Positions 41,551-57,900 of a stretch of 64,000 bases of DNA are shown one piece after another; the first letter of the stretch is position 1, and the number at the start of each line of letters is the position of its first letter. The notes under the pieces were generated by a model, which was not told the DNA's origin, searched no databases, and saw only the letters and a program-made list of their open reading frames with translations. Both the position numbers and the translations under genes were made by a program. The DNA is taken from positions 434,001 to 498,000 of the forward strand of contig NC_135046.1 of NCBI RefSeq assembly GCF_051020975.1, read 5' to 3'. The DNA comes from Osmia lignaria lignaria. Its lineage: Eukaryota; Arthropoda; Insecta; Hymenoptera; Megachilidae.

Positions 41551-44500
41551 AATGTACATTTAATAACAATATCACTATTACTATATCTACATTCGATATA
41601 ATGTAATAAACTGATTCATTCCCACAGATCACTGTACATTTAATAACAATATCATTAGCACTATATCTACATTAGATATGGTATGTACATTTAATAACGA
41701 TATCATTATTACCATATCTACATTAGATATAATGTAACATACTGATTCGTTCCCACAGATCAATGTACATTCAATAACAATATCATTGGTACTATATCTA
41801 CATTCTATGTAATGTAATATATTGATTCATTCCCACAGATCAATGTATCTACATTTAGTACCAATGTTATTATTACCATATCTACACTAGATATAATGTA
41901 ATATACTGATTCCTTCCCGCAGACCAATGTACATTCAATAACCATATCATTATTACCATATCTACATTAGATACAATGTAATATACTGATTACTTCTCAC
42001 AGGTCAAAGCACATTTTGTAACCATATCATTAGTACTATATCTACATTAGATAAAATGTAATATACTGATTCCTTACAACAGATAAATGTACATTTAATA
42101 TCAATATCATTGGTACTATATCTACATTGGCTATAATGTAATATACTGATTCATTCCCACCGATCAATGTACATTTAATAACAATATCATTATTACCATA
42201 TCTACATTAGATATAATGTCGTATAGTGATACATTCCAACAGATTAATGTACCCACATTTAGTACCAATGTCATTATTACCATATGTACACTAGATATAA
42301 CGTGATATACTGATTACATCCCACAGACCAATGTACGTTTAATAACAATATCATTGGTACTATATCTGCATTCGATATAATGTAATATACTGATTCATTC
42401 TGACAGATCAATGTACATTTAATAACGATATCATTATTACTATATCTACATTCGATATAATGTAATAAACTGATTCATTCCCACAGATCACTGTACATTT
42501 AATAACAATGTCATTAGCACTATATCTACATTAGATATGGTATGTACATTTAATAACGATATCATTATTACCATATCTACATTAGATATAATGTAACATA
42601 CTGATTCCTTCCCACAGATCAATGTACATTTAATAACAATGTCATTGGTACTATATCTACATTAGATATGTAATATACTGATTCATTCCCACAGATCAAT
42701 GTACATTTAATAACAATATCATTAGTACTATATCTACATTCGATATAATGTAATATACTGATTCATTCCCACAGATCAGTGTACATTTAATAACAATATC
42801 ATCAGTACCATATCTACATACGATATAATGTAATATACGGATTCACTCCCACAGATCAATGTACATTTAATAACAATATCATCAATACTATGTCTACATT
42901 ACATATAATGTTATATACAGATTCATTGCCACAGATCAATGTACATTTAATAACAATATCATTAGTACTAAATCTACATTAGATATAATGTCGTATAGTG
43001 ATACATTCCAACAGATCAATGTACCTACATTTAGTACCAATGTCATTATTACCACATCTACACTAGATATAATGTAATATACTGATTCCTCCCCACAGAC
43101 CAATGTACATTTACTAACCATATCATTATTACCATATCTACATTCGATATAATATAATGTACTGGTGCCTTCCCACAGATCAGTGGACATTTAATAACAA
43201 TATCATCAGTACCATATCTACATTCGATATAATGTAATATACTGATTCATTCCCACAGATCAATGTACATTTAATAACAATATCATTAGCACTATATCTA
43301 CATTCGATATAATGTAATATACTGATTCATTCCCACAGATCAATGTACATTTAATAACAATATCATTAGTACTATATCTACCTTAGATATGTCATGTACA
43401 TTTAATAACAATCTCATTATTACCATATCTACATTAGATATAATGTAATATACTGATTCCTTCCAACAGATCAATGTACATTTAATAACAATATCATTAT
43501 TACCATATCTACATTAGATATGTATTGTACATTTGATAACAATATCATTATTACCATATCTACATTAGATATAATGCAATATACTGATTCCTTCCGACAG
43601 ATCAATGTACATTTAATAACAATATCATTGGTACTATATCTACATTCTATGTAATGTAATATATTGATTCATTCCCACAGATCAATGTACCTACGTTTAG
43701 TACCAATGTCATTATTACCATATCTACACTAGATATAATGTAATATACTGATTCATTCCCACAAATCAATGTACATTTATTAACAATGTCATTATTACTA
43801 TATCTACATTAGATATAATGTCATATACAGATTCATTCCCACAGATCAATGTACATTTAATAACAATATCATTAGTACTATATCTACATTAAATATGTAA
43901 TGTACATTAAAAAACAATATCATTTTTACCATATTTACATTAGATATAATGTAATATACTGATTCCTTCCCACAGATCAATGTACATTTAATAACAATAT
44001 CATTAGTACTATATCTACATTCGATATAATGTAATATACTGATTCATTCCCACAGATCAATGTACATTTAATAATCATATCATTTGTACTATATCTACAT
44101 TAGATATAATGTAATATACTGATTCCTTCCAGCAGATAAATGTACATTTGATATCAATATCATTGGTACTATATCTACATTGGTTATAACGTAATATACT
44201 GATTCATTCCCACAGATCAATGTACATTTAATAACAATATCATTATTACTATATCTGCATTAGATATAATGTCGTATAGCGATACATTCCAACAGATTAT
44301 TGTACCTACATTTAGTACCAATGTCATTATTACCATATGTACACTAGATATAACGTGATATACTGATTACTTCCCACAGACCAATGTACATTTAATAACA
44401 GTATCATTGGTACTATATCTGCATTCGATATAATGTAATATACTGATTCCTTCCCACAGATCAAGGTACATTTAATAACAATATCATTATTATCATATCT

Positions 44501-47500
44501 ACATTGGACAAAATGTAATATGCTGATACCTCCCCACAGGTCAATGTACATTTAATAACAATATCATTATTACTATATATCTACATTAGATATGTAATAT
44601 ACATTTAAAAACAATATCATTATTACCATATCTACATTAGATATGTATTGTACACTTGATAACAATATCATTATTACCATACCTACATTAGATATAACGT
44701 AATATACTGATTCCTTCCCACACATCATTGTACATTTAATAACAATATCATTGGTACCATATCTACATTAGGTATAATGTAACATACTGATTCCTTCCCA
44801 CAGATCAATGTACATTCAATAACAATATCATTGGTACTATATCTACATTCTATGTAATGTAGTATATTGATTCATTCCCACAGATCAATGTGTCTACATT
44901 TAGTACCAATGTCATTATTACCATATCTACACTAGATATAATGTAATATACTGATTCATTCCCACAAATCAATGTACATTTAATAACAATATCATTATTA
45001 CTATATCTACATTAGATATAATGTCATATACAGATTCATTCCCACAGATCAATGTACATTTAATAACAATATCATTAGTACTATATCTACATTCGATATA
45101 ATGTAATATACTGATTCATTCCCACAGATCAGTGTACATTTAATAACAATATCATCTGTACCATATCTACATTCGATATAATGTAATATACGGATTCACT
45201 CCCACAGATCAATGTACATTTAATAACAATATCATCAGTACTATGTCTACATTACATATAATGTTATATACAGGTTCATTGCCACAGATCAATGTACATT
45301 TAATAACAATATCATTAGTACTACATCTACATTCGATATGTAATGTACATTTAATAACAATCTCATTATTACCATATCTACATTAGATATAATGTAATAT
45401 ACTGATTCCTTCCAACAGACCAATGTACATTTAATAACAATATCATTAGCACTATATCTACATACGATATAATGTAATATACTGATTCATTCCCACAGAT
45501 CAATGTAACTACATTTAATACCAATGTCATTAATACCATACGTACATTAGATATAATGTAATATACAGATCCATTCCCACAGATCAATGTACATTTAATA
45601 ACAATATCATTGGTACTATATCTACATTAGATATAATGTAATATACTGATTCCTTCCCACAGATCAATGTACATTTAATAACAATATCATTAGTGCTATA
45701 TCTACATTCGATATAATGTAATATACTGATTCATTCCCGCAGATCAATGTAGCTACATTTAATACCAATGTCATTATTACCATATCTACATTCGATATAA
45801 TGTAATATACTGATTCATTCCCACAGATCAATGTACATTTAATAACAATATCATTATTACCATATCTACATTAGATATAATGTCGTATAGTGATACATTC
45901 CAACAGATTAATGTACCTACATTTAGTACCAATGTCATTATTACCATATGTACACTAGATATAACGTGATATACTGATTACTTCCCACAGACCAATGTAC
46001 ATTTAATAACAATATCATTGGTACTATATCTGCATTCGATATAATGTAATATACTGATTCATTTCGACAGATCAATGTACATTTAATAACAATATCACTA
46101 TTACTATATCTACATTCGATATAATGTAATAAACTGATTCATTCCCACAGATCACTGTACATTTAATAACAATATCATTAGCACTATATCTACATTAGAT
46201 ATGGTATGTACATTTAATAACGATATCATTATTACCATATCTACATTAGATATAATGTAACATACTGATTCGTTCCCACAGATCAATGTACATTCAATAA
46301 CAATATCATTGGTACTATATCTACATTCTATGTAATGTAATATATTGATTCATTCCCACAGATCAATGTATCTACATTTAGTACCAATGTTATTATTACC
46401 ATATCTACACTAGATATAATGTAATATACTGATTCCTTCCCGCAGACCAATGTACATTCAATAACCATATCATTATTACCATATCTACATTAGATATAAT
46501 GTAATATACCGATTCCTTCCCACAGATCAATGTACATTTAATAACAATATCATTAGTGCTATATCTACATTCGATGTAATGTAATATACTGATTCATTCC
46601 CGCAGATCAATGTAGCTACATTTAATACCAATGTCATTATTACCGTATCTACATTCGATATAATGTAATATACTGATTCATTCCCACAGATCAATGTACA
46701 TTTAATAACAATATCATTATTACCATATCTACATTAGATATAATGTCATATAGTGGTACATTCCAACAGATCAATGTACCTACATTTAGTACCAATGTCA
46801 TTATTACCATATGTACACTAGATATAACGTGATATACTGATTACTTCCCACAGACCAATGTACATTTAATAACAATATCATTGGTACTATATCTGCATTT
46901 GATATAATGTAATATACTGATTCATTTCGACAGATCAATGTACATTTAATAACAATATCATTATTACTATATCTACATTCGATATAATGTAATAAACTGA
47001 TTCATTCCCACAGATCACTGTACATTTAATAACAATATCATTAGCACTATATCTACATTAGATATGGTATGTACATTTAATAACGATATCATTATTACCA
47101 TATCTACATTAGATATAATGTAACATACTGATTCGTTCCCACAGATCAATGTACATTCAATAACAATATCATTGGTACTATATCTACATTCTATGTAATG
47201 TAATATATTGATTCATTCCCACAGATCAATGTATCTACATTTAGTACCAATGTCATTATTACCATATCTACACTAGATATAATGTAATATACTGATTCAT
47301 TCCCACAAATCAATGTACATTTAATAACAATATCATTATTACTATATCTACATTAGATATAATGTCATATACAGATTCATTCCCTCAGATGAATGTATAT
47401 TTAATAACAATATCATTAGTACTATATCTACATTAAATATGTAATGTACATTAAAAAACAATATCATTTTTACCGTATTTACATTAGATATAATGTAATA

Positions 47501-50500
47501 TACTGATTCCTTCCCACAGATCAATGTACATTTAATAACAATATCATTAGTACTTTATCTACATTCGATATAATGTAATATACTGATTCATTCCCGCAGA
47601 TCAATGTAGCTACATTTAATACCAATGTCATTATTACCATATCTACATTCGATATAATGTAATGTATTGATTCATTCCCTCAGATCAATGTACATTTAAT
47701 AACCATATCATTAGTACTATATCTACATTAGATATGTAATGCACATTTAATAACAATGTCATTATTACAATATCTACATGAGATACAATGTAATATACTG
47801 ATTGCTACCCACAGATCAATGTACATTTAATAACAATATCATTAGCACTATATCTACATTAGATATGTAATGTACATTTAAAAACAATATCATTATTACC
47901 ATATCTACATTAGATATAATGTAATATACTGATTCATTCCCACAGATCAATGTACATTTAATAATCATATCATTAGTACTATATCTACATTCGATATTAT
48001 GTAATATACTGATTAATTTCCACAGATAAATGTACATTTAAAGCAATATCATTAGTACTATATCTACATTAGATATGGAATGTACATTTAATAACAATAT
48101 TATTATTACCATATCTACATTCGATACAATGTAATATACTGATTACTTCTCACAGATCAATGCACATTTAGTAACCATATCATTAGTACTACATCTACAT
48201 TAGATATAATGTAATATACTGATTCCTTACAGCAGATAAATGTACATTTAATATCAATATCATTGGTACTATATCTACATTGGTTATAATGTAATATACT
48301 GAATCATTCCCACAGATCAATGTACATTTAATAACAATATCATTATTACCATATCTACATTAGATATAATGTCGTATAGTGATACATTCCAACAGATTAA
48401 TGTACCTACATTTAGTACCAATGTCATTATTACCATATGTACACTAGATATAACGTGATATGCTGATTACTTCCCACAGACCAATGTACATTTAATAACA
48501 ATATCATTGGTACTATATCTGCATTCCATATAATGTAATATACTGATTCATTCCGACAGATCAATGTACATTTAATAACAATATCATTATTACTATATCT
48601 ACATTCTATGTAATGTAATATATTGATTCATTCCCACAGATCAATGTATCTACATTTAGTACCAATGTCATTATTACCATATCTACACTAGATATAATGT
48701 AATATACTGATTCATTCCCACAAATCAATGTACATTTAATAACAATATCATTATTACTATATCGACATTAGATATAATGTCATATACAGATTCATTCCCT
48801 CAGATGAATGTACATTTAATAACAATATCATTAGTACTATATCTACATTAAATATGTAATGTACATTAAAAAACAATATCATTTTTACCATATTTACATT
48901 AGATATAATGTAATATACTGATTCCTTCCCACAGATCAATGTACATTTAATAACAATATCATTAGTACTTTATCTACATTCGATATAATGTAATATACTG
49001 ATTCATTCCCGCAGATCAATGTAGCTACATTTAATACCAATGTCATTATTACCATATCTACATTCGATATAATGTAATATATTGATTCATTCCTTCAGAT
49101 CAATGTACATTTAATAACCATATCATTAGTACTATATCTACATTAGATATGTAATGCATATTTAATAACAATGTCATTATTACAATATCTACTTGAGATA
49201 CAATGTAATATACTGATTGCTACCCACAGATCACTGTACATTTAATAACAATATCATTAGCACTATATCTACATTAGATATGTAATGTACATTTAAAAAC
49301 AATATCATTATTACCATATCTACATTAGATATAATGTAATATACTGATTCATTCCCACAGATCAATGTACATTTAATAATCATATCATTAGTACTATATC
49401 TACATTCGATATTATGTAATATACTGATTAATTTCCACAGATAAATGTACATTTAAAGCAATATCATTAGTACTATATCTACATTAGATATGGAATGTAC
49501 ATTTAATAACAATATTATTATTACCATATCTACATTCGATACAATGTAATATACTGATTACTTCTCACAGATCAATGCACATTTAGTAACCATATCATTA
49601 GTACTATATCTACATTAGATATAATGTAATATACTGATTCCTTACAGCAGATAAATGTACATTTAATATCAATATCATTATTACTATATCTACATTAGAT
49701 ATGTAATATACAATTACAAACAATATCATTATTACCATATCTACGTTAGATATAATGTAATATACTGATCACTTCCCACAGATCAATGTACATTTAATAA
49801 CAATATCATTATTACTATATATCCAAATTAGATATGTAATATACATTTAAAAACAATATCATTATTACCATATCTACGTTAGATATAATGTGATATACTG
49901 ATCCCTTCCCACAGATCAATGTACATTTAATAACAATATCATTATTACTATATCTACATTAGATATGTAATATACTGATTCGTTCCCACAGATCAATGTA
50001 CATTTAATAACAATATCATTAGTACTATATCTACATTAGATATAATGTAATATACTGATTCATTCCCACAAATCAATGTACATTTAATAACAATATCATT
50101 ATTACTATATCTACATTAGATATAATGTCATATACAGATTCATTCCCACAGATCAATGTACATTTAATAACAATATCATTAGTACTATATCTACATTAAA
50201 TATGTAATGTACATTAAAAAACAATATCATTTTTACCATATTTACATTACATATAATGTAATATACTGATTCCTTTCCACAGATCAATGTACATTTAATA
50301 ACAATATCATTAGTACTATATCTACATTCGATATAATGTAATATACTGATTCATTCCCACAGATCAATGTAGCTACATTTAATACCAATGTCATTATTAC
50401 CATACGTACAGTAGATATAATGTAATATACAGATCCATTCCCACAGATCAATGTACATTTAATAACAATATCATTGGTACTATATCTACATTAGATATAA

Positions 50501-52854
50501 TGTAATATACTGATTCCTTCCCACAGATCAATGTACATTTAATAACAATATCATTAGTACTATATCTACATTCGATATAATGTAATATACTGATTCATTC
50601 CCGCAGATCAATGTAGCTACATTTAATACCAATGTCATTATTACCATATCTACATTCGATATAATGTAATATATTGATTCATTCCCTCAGAGTAATGTAC
50701 ATTTAATAACCATATCATTAGTACTATATCTACATTAGATATGTAATGCACATTTAATACCAATGTCATTATTACAATATCTACATGAGATACAATGCAA
50801 TATACTGATTGCTACCCACAGATCAATGTACATTTAATAACAATATCATTAGCACTATATCTACATTATATATGTAATGTACATTTAAAAACAATATCGT
50901 TATTACCATATCTACATTAGATATAATGTAATATACTGATTCATTCCCTCAGATCAATGTACATTTAATAATCGTATCATTAGTACTATATCTACATTCG
51001 ATATAATGTAATATACTGATTAATTTCCACAGATAAATGTACATTTAAAGCAATATCATTAGTACTATATCTACATTAGATATGGAATGTACATTTAATA
51101 ACAATATTATTATTACCATATCTACATTCGATACAATGTAATATACTGATTACTTCTCACAGATCAATGCACATTTAGTAACCATATCATTAGTACTATA
51201 TCTACATTAGATATGTAATATACCGATTCATTCCCACAGATCAATGTACATTTAATAACAATATCATTAGTACTATATCTACATTCGATATAATGTAATA
51301 TACGGATTCCTTCCAACAGACCAATGTACATTTAATAACAATATCATTAGCACTATATCTACATTCGATATAATGTAATATACCGATTCATTCCCACAGA
51401 TCAATGTAGCTACATTTAATACCAATGTCATTAATACCATACGTACACTAGATATAACGTGATATACTGATTACTTCCCACAGACCAATGTACATTTAAT
51501 AACAATATCATTGGTACTATATCTGCATTCGATATAATGTAATATACTGATTCATTTCGACAGATCAATGTACATTTAATAACAATATCATTATTACTAT
51601 ATCTACATTCGATATAATGTAATATACTGATTCATTCCCGCAGATCAATGTAGCTACATTTAATACCAATGTCATTATTACCATATCTACATTCGATATA
51701 ATGTAATATATTGATTCATTCCCTCAGAGTAATGTACATTTAATAACCATATCATTAGTACTATATCTACATTAGATATGTAATGCACATTTAATACCAA
51801 TGTCATTATTACAATATCTACATGAGATACAATGTAATATACTGATTGCTACCCACAGATCAATGTACATTTAATAACAATATCATTAGCACTATATCTA
51901 CATTAGATATGTAATGTACATTTAAAAACAATATCGTTATTACCATATCTACATTAGATATAATGTAATATACTGATTCATTCCCTCAGAGCAATGTACA
52001 TTTAATAATCGTATCATTAGTACTATATCTACATTCGATATAATGTAATATACTGATTAATTTCCACAGATAAATGTACATTTAAAGCAATATCATTAGT
52101 ACTACATCTACATTAGATATGTAATGTACATTTAATAACAATCTCATTATTACCATATCTACATTAGATATAATGTAATATACTGATTCCTTCCAACAGA
52201 CCAATGTACATTTAATAACAATATCATTAGCACTATATCTACATACGATATAATGTAATATACTGATTCATTCCCACAGATCAATGTAGCTACATTTAAT
52301 ACCAATGTCATTAATACCATACGTACATTAGATATAATGTAATATACAGATCCATTCCCACAGATCAATGTACATTTAATAACAATATCATTGGTACTAT
52401 ATCTACATTAGATATAATGTAATATACTGATTCCTTCCCACAGATCAATGTACATTTAATAACAATATCATTAGTGCTATATCTACATTCGATATAATGT
52501 AATATACTGATTCATTCCCGCAGATCAATGTAGCTACATTTAATACCAATGTCATTATTACCATATCTACATTCGATATAATGTAATATACTGATTCATT
52601 CCCACAGATCAATGTACATTTAATAACAATATCATTATTACCATATCTACATTAGATATAATGTCGTATAGTGATACATTCCAACAGATTAATGTACCTA
52701 CATTTAGTACCAATGTCATTATTACCATATGTACACTAGATATAACGTGATATACTGATTACTTCCCACAGACCAATGTACATTTAATAACAATATCATT
52801 GGTACTATATCTGCATTCGATATAATGTAATATACTGATTCATTTCGACAGATC
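41551..52854. repeat. satellite superunit, copy 2 (11,304 bp, with one 3,070-bp subunit)
   Basis: It follows copy 1 directly, head to tail, and matches 24107-35410 base for base apart from a few substitutions. The single 3,070-bp subunit is at 49785-52854. After it the array does not enter a second subunit but continues with 863-bp repeats, so the two superunits differ by exactly two subunits. Confidence 0.8.
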
Positions 52855-54930
52855 AATGTACATTTAATAACAATATCATTATTACTATATCTACATTCGA
52901 TATAATGTAATAAACTGATTCATTCCCACAGATCACTGTACATTTAATAACAATATCATTAGCACTATATCTACATTAGATATGGTATGTACATTTAATA
53001 ACGATATCATTATTACCATATCTACATTAGATATAATGTAACATACTGATTCGTTCCCACAGATCAATGTACATTCAATAACAATATCATTGGTACTATA
53101 TCTACATTCTATGTAATGTAATATATTGATTCATTCCCACAGATCAATGTATCTACATTTAGTACCAATGTTATTATTACCATATCTACACTAGATATAA
53201 TGTAATATACTGATTCCTTCCCGCAGACCAATGTACATTCAATAACCATATCATTATTACCATATCTACATTAGATATAATGTAATATACCGATTCCTTC
53301 CCACAGATCAATGTACATTTAATAACAATATCATTAGTGCTATATCTACATTCGATGTAATGTAATATACTGATTCATTCCCGCAGATCAATGTAGCTAC
53401 ATTTAATACCAATGTCATTATTACCATATCTACATTCGATATAATGTAATATACTGATTCATTCCCACAGATCAATGTACATTTAATAACAATATCACTA
53501 TTACCATATCTACATTAGATATAATGTCATATAGTGGTACATTCCAACAGATCAATGTACCTACATTTAGTACCAATGTCATTATTACCATATGTACACT
53601 AGATATAACGTGATATACTGATTACTTCCCACAGACCAATGTACACTTAATAACAATATCATTGGTACTATATCTGCATTCGATATAATGTAATATACTG
53701 ATTCATTTCGACAGATCAATGTACATTTAATAACAATATCATTATTACTATATCTACATTCGATATAATGTAATAAACTGATTCATTCCCACAGATCACT
53801 GTACATTTAATAACAATATCATTAGCACTATATCTACATTAGATATGGTATGTACATTTAATAACGATATCATTATTACCATATCTACATTAGATATAAT
53901 GTAACATACTGATTCGTTCCCACAGATCAATGTACATTCAATAACAATATCATTGGTACTATATCTACATTCTATGTAATGTAATATATTGATTCATTCC
54001 CACAGATCAATGTATCTACATTTAGTACCAATGTTATTATTACCATATCTACACTAGATATAATGTAATATACTGATTCCTTCCCGCAGACCAATGTACA
54101 TTCAATAACCATATCATTATTACCATATCTACATTAGATATAATGTAATATACCGATTCCTTCCCACAGATCAATGTACATTTAATAACAATATCATTAG
54201 TGCTATATCTACATTCGATGTAATGTAATATACTGATTCATTCCCGCAGATCAATGTAGCTACATTTAATACCAATGTCATTATTACCATATCTACATTC
54301 GATATAATGTAATATACTGATTCATTCCCACAGATCAATGTACATTTAATAACAATATCATTATTACCATATCTACATTAGATATAATGTCATATAGTGG
54401 TACATTCCAACAGATCAATGTACCTACATTTAGTACCAATGTCATTATTACCATATGTACACTAGATATAACGTGATATACTGATTACTTCCCACAGACC
54501 AATGTACATTGAATAACAATATCATTGGTACTATATCTGCATTCGATATAATGTAATATACTGATTCATTTCGACAGATCAATGTACATTTAATAACAAT
54601 ATCATTATTACTATATCTACATTCGATATAATGTAATAAACTGATTCATTCCCACAGATCACTGTACATTTAATAACAATATCATTAGCACTATATCTAC
54701 ATTAGATATAGTATGTACATTTAATAACGATATCATTATTACCATATCTACATTAGATATAATGTAACATACTGATTCGTTCCCACAGATCAATGTACAT
54801 TCAATAACAATATCATTGCTACTATATCTACATTCTATGTAATGTAGTATATTGATTCATTCCCACAGATCAATGTATCTACATTTAGTACCAATGTCAT
54901 TATTACCATATCTACACTAGATATAATGTA
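52411..54930. repeat. 863-bp higher-order repeat, nearly three tandem copies
   Basis: The diagnostic AATAAACTGATTC monomer recurs at 52911, 53774 and 54637, exactly 863 bp apart, with matching flanks from about 52411 to 54930. The same 863-bp spacing links dimers elsewhere: 12587/13450, 21803/22666, 28686/29549 and 46130/46993. Each unit is about eleven monomers including the 84-bp and 51-bp types, and contains a GATATGGTATGTACATT unit (GATATAGTATG in the third copy). Copies differ at scattered sites, such as CGTATAGTGATAC versus CATATAGTGGTAC. Confidence 0.78.
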
Positions 54931-57900
54931 ATATACTGATTCATTCCCACAAATCAATGTACATTTAATAACAATATCATTATTACTATATCTACATTAG
55001 ATATAATGTCATATACAGATTCATTCCCACAGATCAATGTACATTTAATAACAATATCATTAGTACTATATCTACATTAAATATGTAATGTACATTAAAA
55101 AACAATATCATTTTTACCATATTTACATTACATATAATGTAATATACTGATTCCTTTCCACAGATCAATGTACATTTAATAACAATATCATTAGTGCTAT
55201 ATCTACATTCGAAATAATGTAATATACTGATTCATTCCCACAGATCAATGTAGCTACATTTAATACCAATGTCATTATTACCATACGTACAGTAGATATA
55301 ATGTAATATACAGATCCATTCCCACAGATCAATGTACATTTAATAACAATATCATTGGTACTATATCTACATTAGATATAATGTAATATACTGATTCCTT
55401 CCCACAGATCAATGTACATTTAATAACAATATCATTAGTACTATATCTACATTCGATATAATGTAATATACTGATTCATTCCCGCAGATCAATGTAGCTA
55501 CATTTAATACCAATGTCATTATTACCATATCTACATTCGATATAATGTAATATATTGATTCATTCCCTCAGAGTAATGTACATTTAATAACCATATCATT
55601 AGTACTATATCTACATTAGATATGTAATGCACATTTAATACCAATGTCATTATTACAATATCTACATGAGATACAATGTAATATACTGATTGCTACCCAC
55701 AGATCAATGTACATTTAATAACAATATCATTAGCACTATATCTACATTAGATATGTAATGTACATTTAAAAACAATATCGTTATTACCATATCTACATTA
55801 GATATAATGTAATATACTGATTCATTCCCTCAGATCAATGTACATTTAATAATCGTATCATTAGTACTATATCTACATTCGATATAATGTAATATACTGA
55901 TTAATTTCCACAGATAAATGTACATTTAAAGCAATATCATTAGTACTATATCTACATTAGATATGGAATGTACATTTAATAACAATATTATTATTACCAT
56001 ATCTACATTCGATACAATGTAATATACTGATTACTTCTCACAGATCAATGCACATTTAGTAACCATATCATTAGTACTATATCTACATTAGATATGTAAT
56101 ATACCGATTCATTCCCACAGATCAATGTACATTTAATAACAATATCATTAGTACTATATCTACATTCGATATAATGTAATATACTGATTCATTCCCACAG
56201 ATCAGTGTACATTTAATAACAATATCATCAGTACCATATCTTCATTCGATATAATGTAATATACGGATTCACTCCCACAGATCAATGTACATTTAATAAC
56301 AATATCATCAGTACTATGTCTACATTACATATAATGTTATATACAGCTTCATTGCCACAGATCAATGTACATTTAATAACAATATCATTAGTACTATATC
56401 TACATTAGATATGTAATGTACATTTAATAACAATCTCATTATTACCATATCTACATTAGATATAATGTAATATACTGATTCCTTCCAACAGACCAATGTA
56501 CATTTAATAACAATATCATTAGCACTATATCTACATTCGATATAATGTAATATACCGATTCATTCCCACAGATCAATGTAGCTACATTTAATACCAATGT
56601 CATTAATACCATACGTACATTAGATATAATGTAATATACAGATCCGTTCCCACAGATCAATGTACATTTAATAACAATATCATTGGTACTATATCTACAT
56701 TAGATATAATGTAATATACTGATTCCTTCCCACAGATCAATGTACATTTAATAACAATATCATTAGTGCTATATCTACATTCGATATAATGTAATATACT
56801 GATTCATTCCCGCAGATCAATGTACATTTAATAACAATATCATTATTACCATATCTACATTAGATATAATGTCGTATAGTGATACATTCCAACAGATTAA
56901 TGTACCTACATTTAGTACCAATGTCATTATTACCATATGTACACTAGATATAACGTGATATACTGATTACTTCCCACAGACCAATGTACATTTAATAACA
57001 ATATCATTGGTACTATATCTGCATTCGATATAATGTAATATACTGATTCATTTCGACAGATCAATGTACATTTAATAACAATATCATTACTACTATATCT
57101 ACATTCGATATAATGTAATAAACTGATTCATTCCCACAGATCACTGTACATTTAATAACAATATCATTAGCACTATATCTACATTAGATATGGTATGTAC
57201 ATTTAATAACGATATCATTATTACCATATCTACATTAGATATAATGTAACATACTGATTCGTTCCCACAGATCAATGTACATTCAATAACAATATCATTG
57301 GTACTATATCTACATTCTATGTAATGTAATATATTGATTCATTCCCACAGATCAATGTATCTACATTTAGTACCAATGTTATTATTACCATATCTACACT
57401 AGATATAATGTAATATACTGATTCCTTCCCGCAGACCAATGTACATTCAATAACCATATCATTATTACCATATCTACATTAGATATAATGTAATATACCG
57501 ATTCCTTCCCACAGATCAATGTACATTTAATAACAATATCATTAGTGCTATATCTACATTCGATGTAATGTAATATACTGATTCATTCCCACAGATCAAT
57601 GTAGCTACATTTAATACCAATGTCATTATTACCATACGTACATCAGATATAATGTAATATACAGATCCATTCCCACAGATCAATGTACATTTAATAACAA
57701 TATCATTGGTACTATATCTACATTAGATATAATGTAATATACTGATTATTTCCCACAGATCAATGTACATTTAATAACAATATCATTAGTGCTATATCTA
57801 CATTCGATATAATGTAATATACTGATTCCTTTCCACAGATCAATGTACATTTAATAACAATATCATTAGTACTATATCTACATTCGATATAATGTAATAT

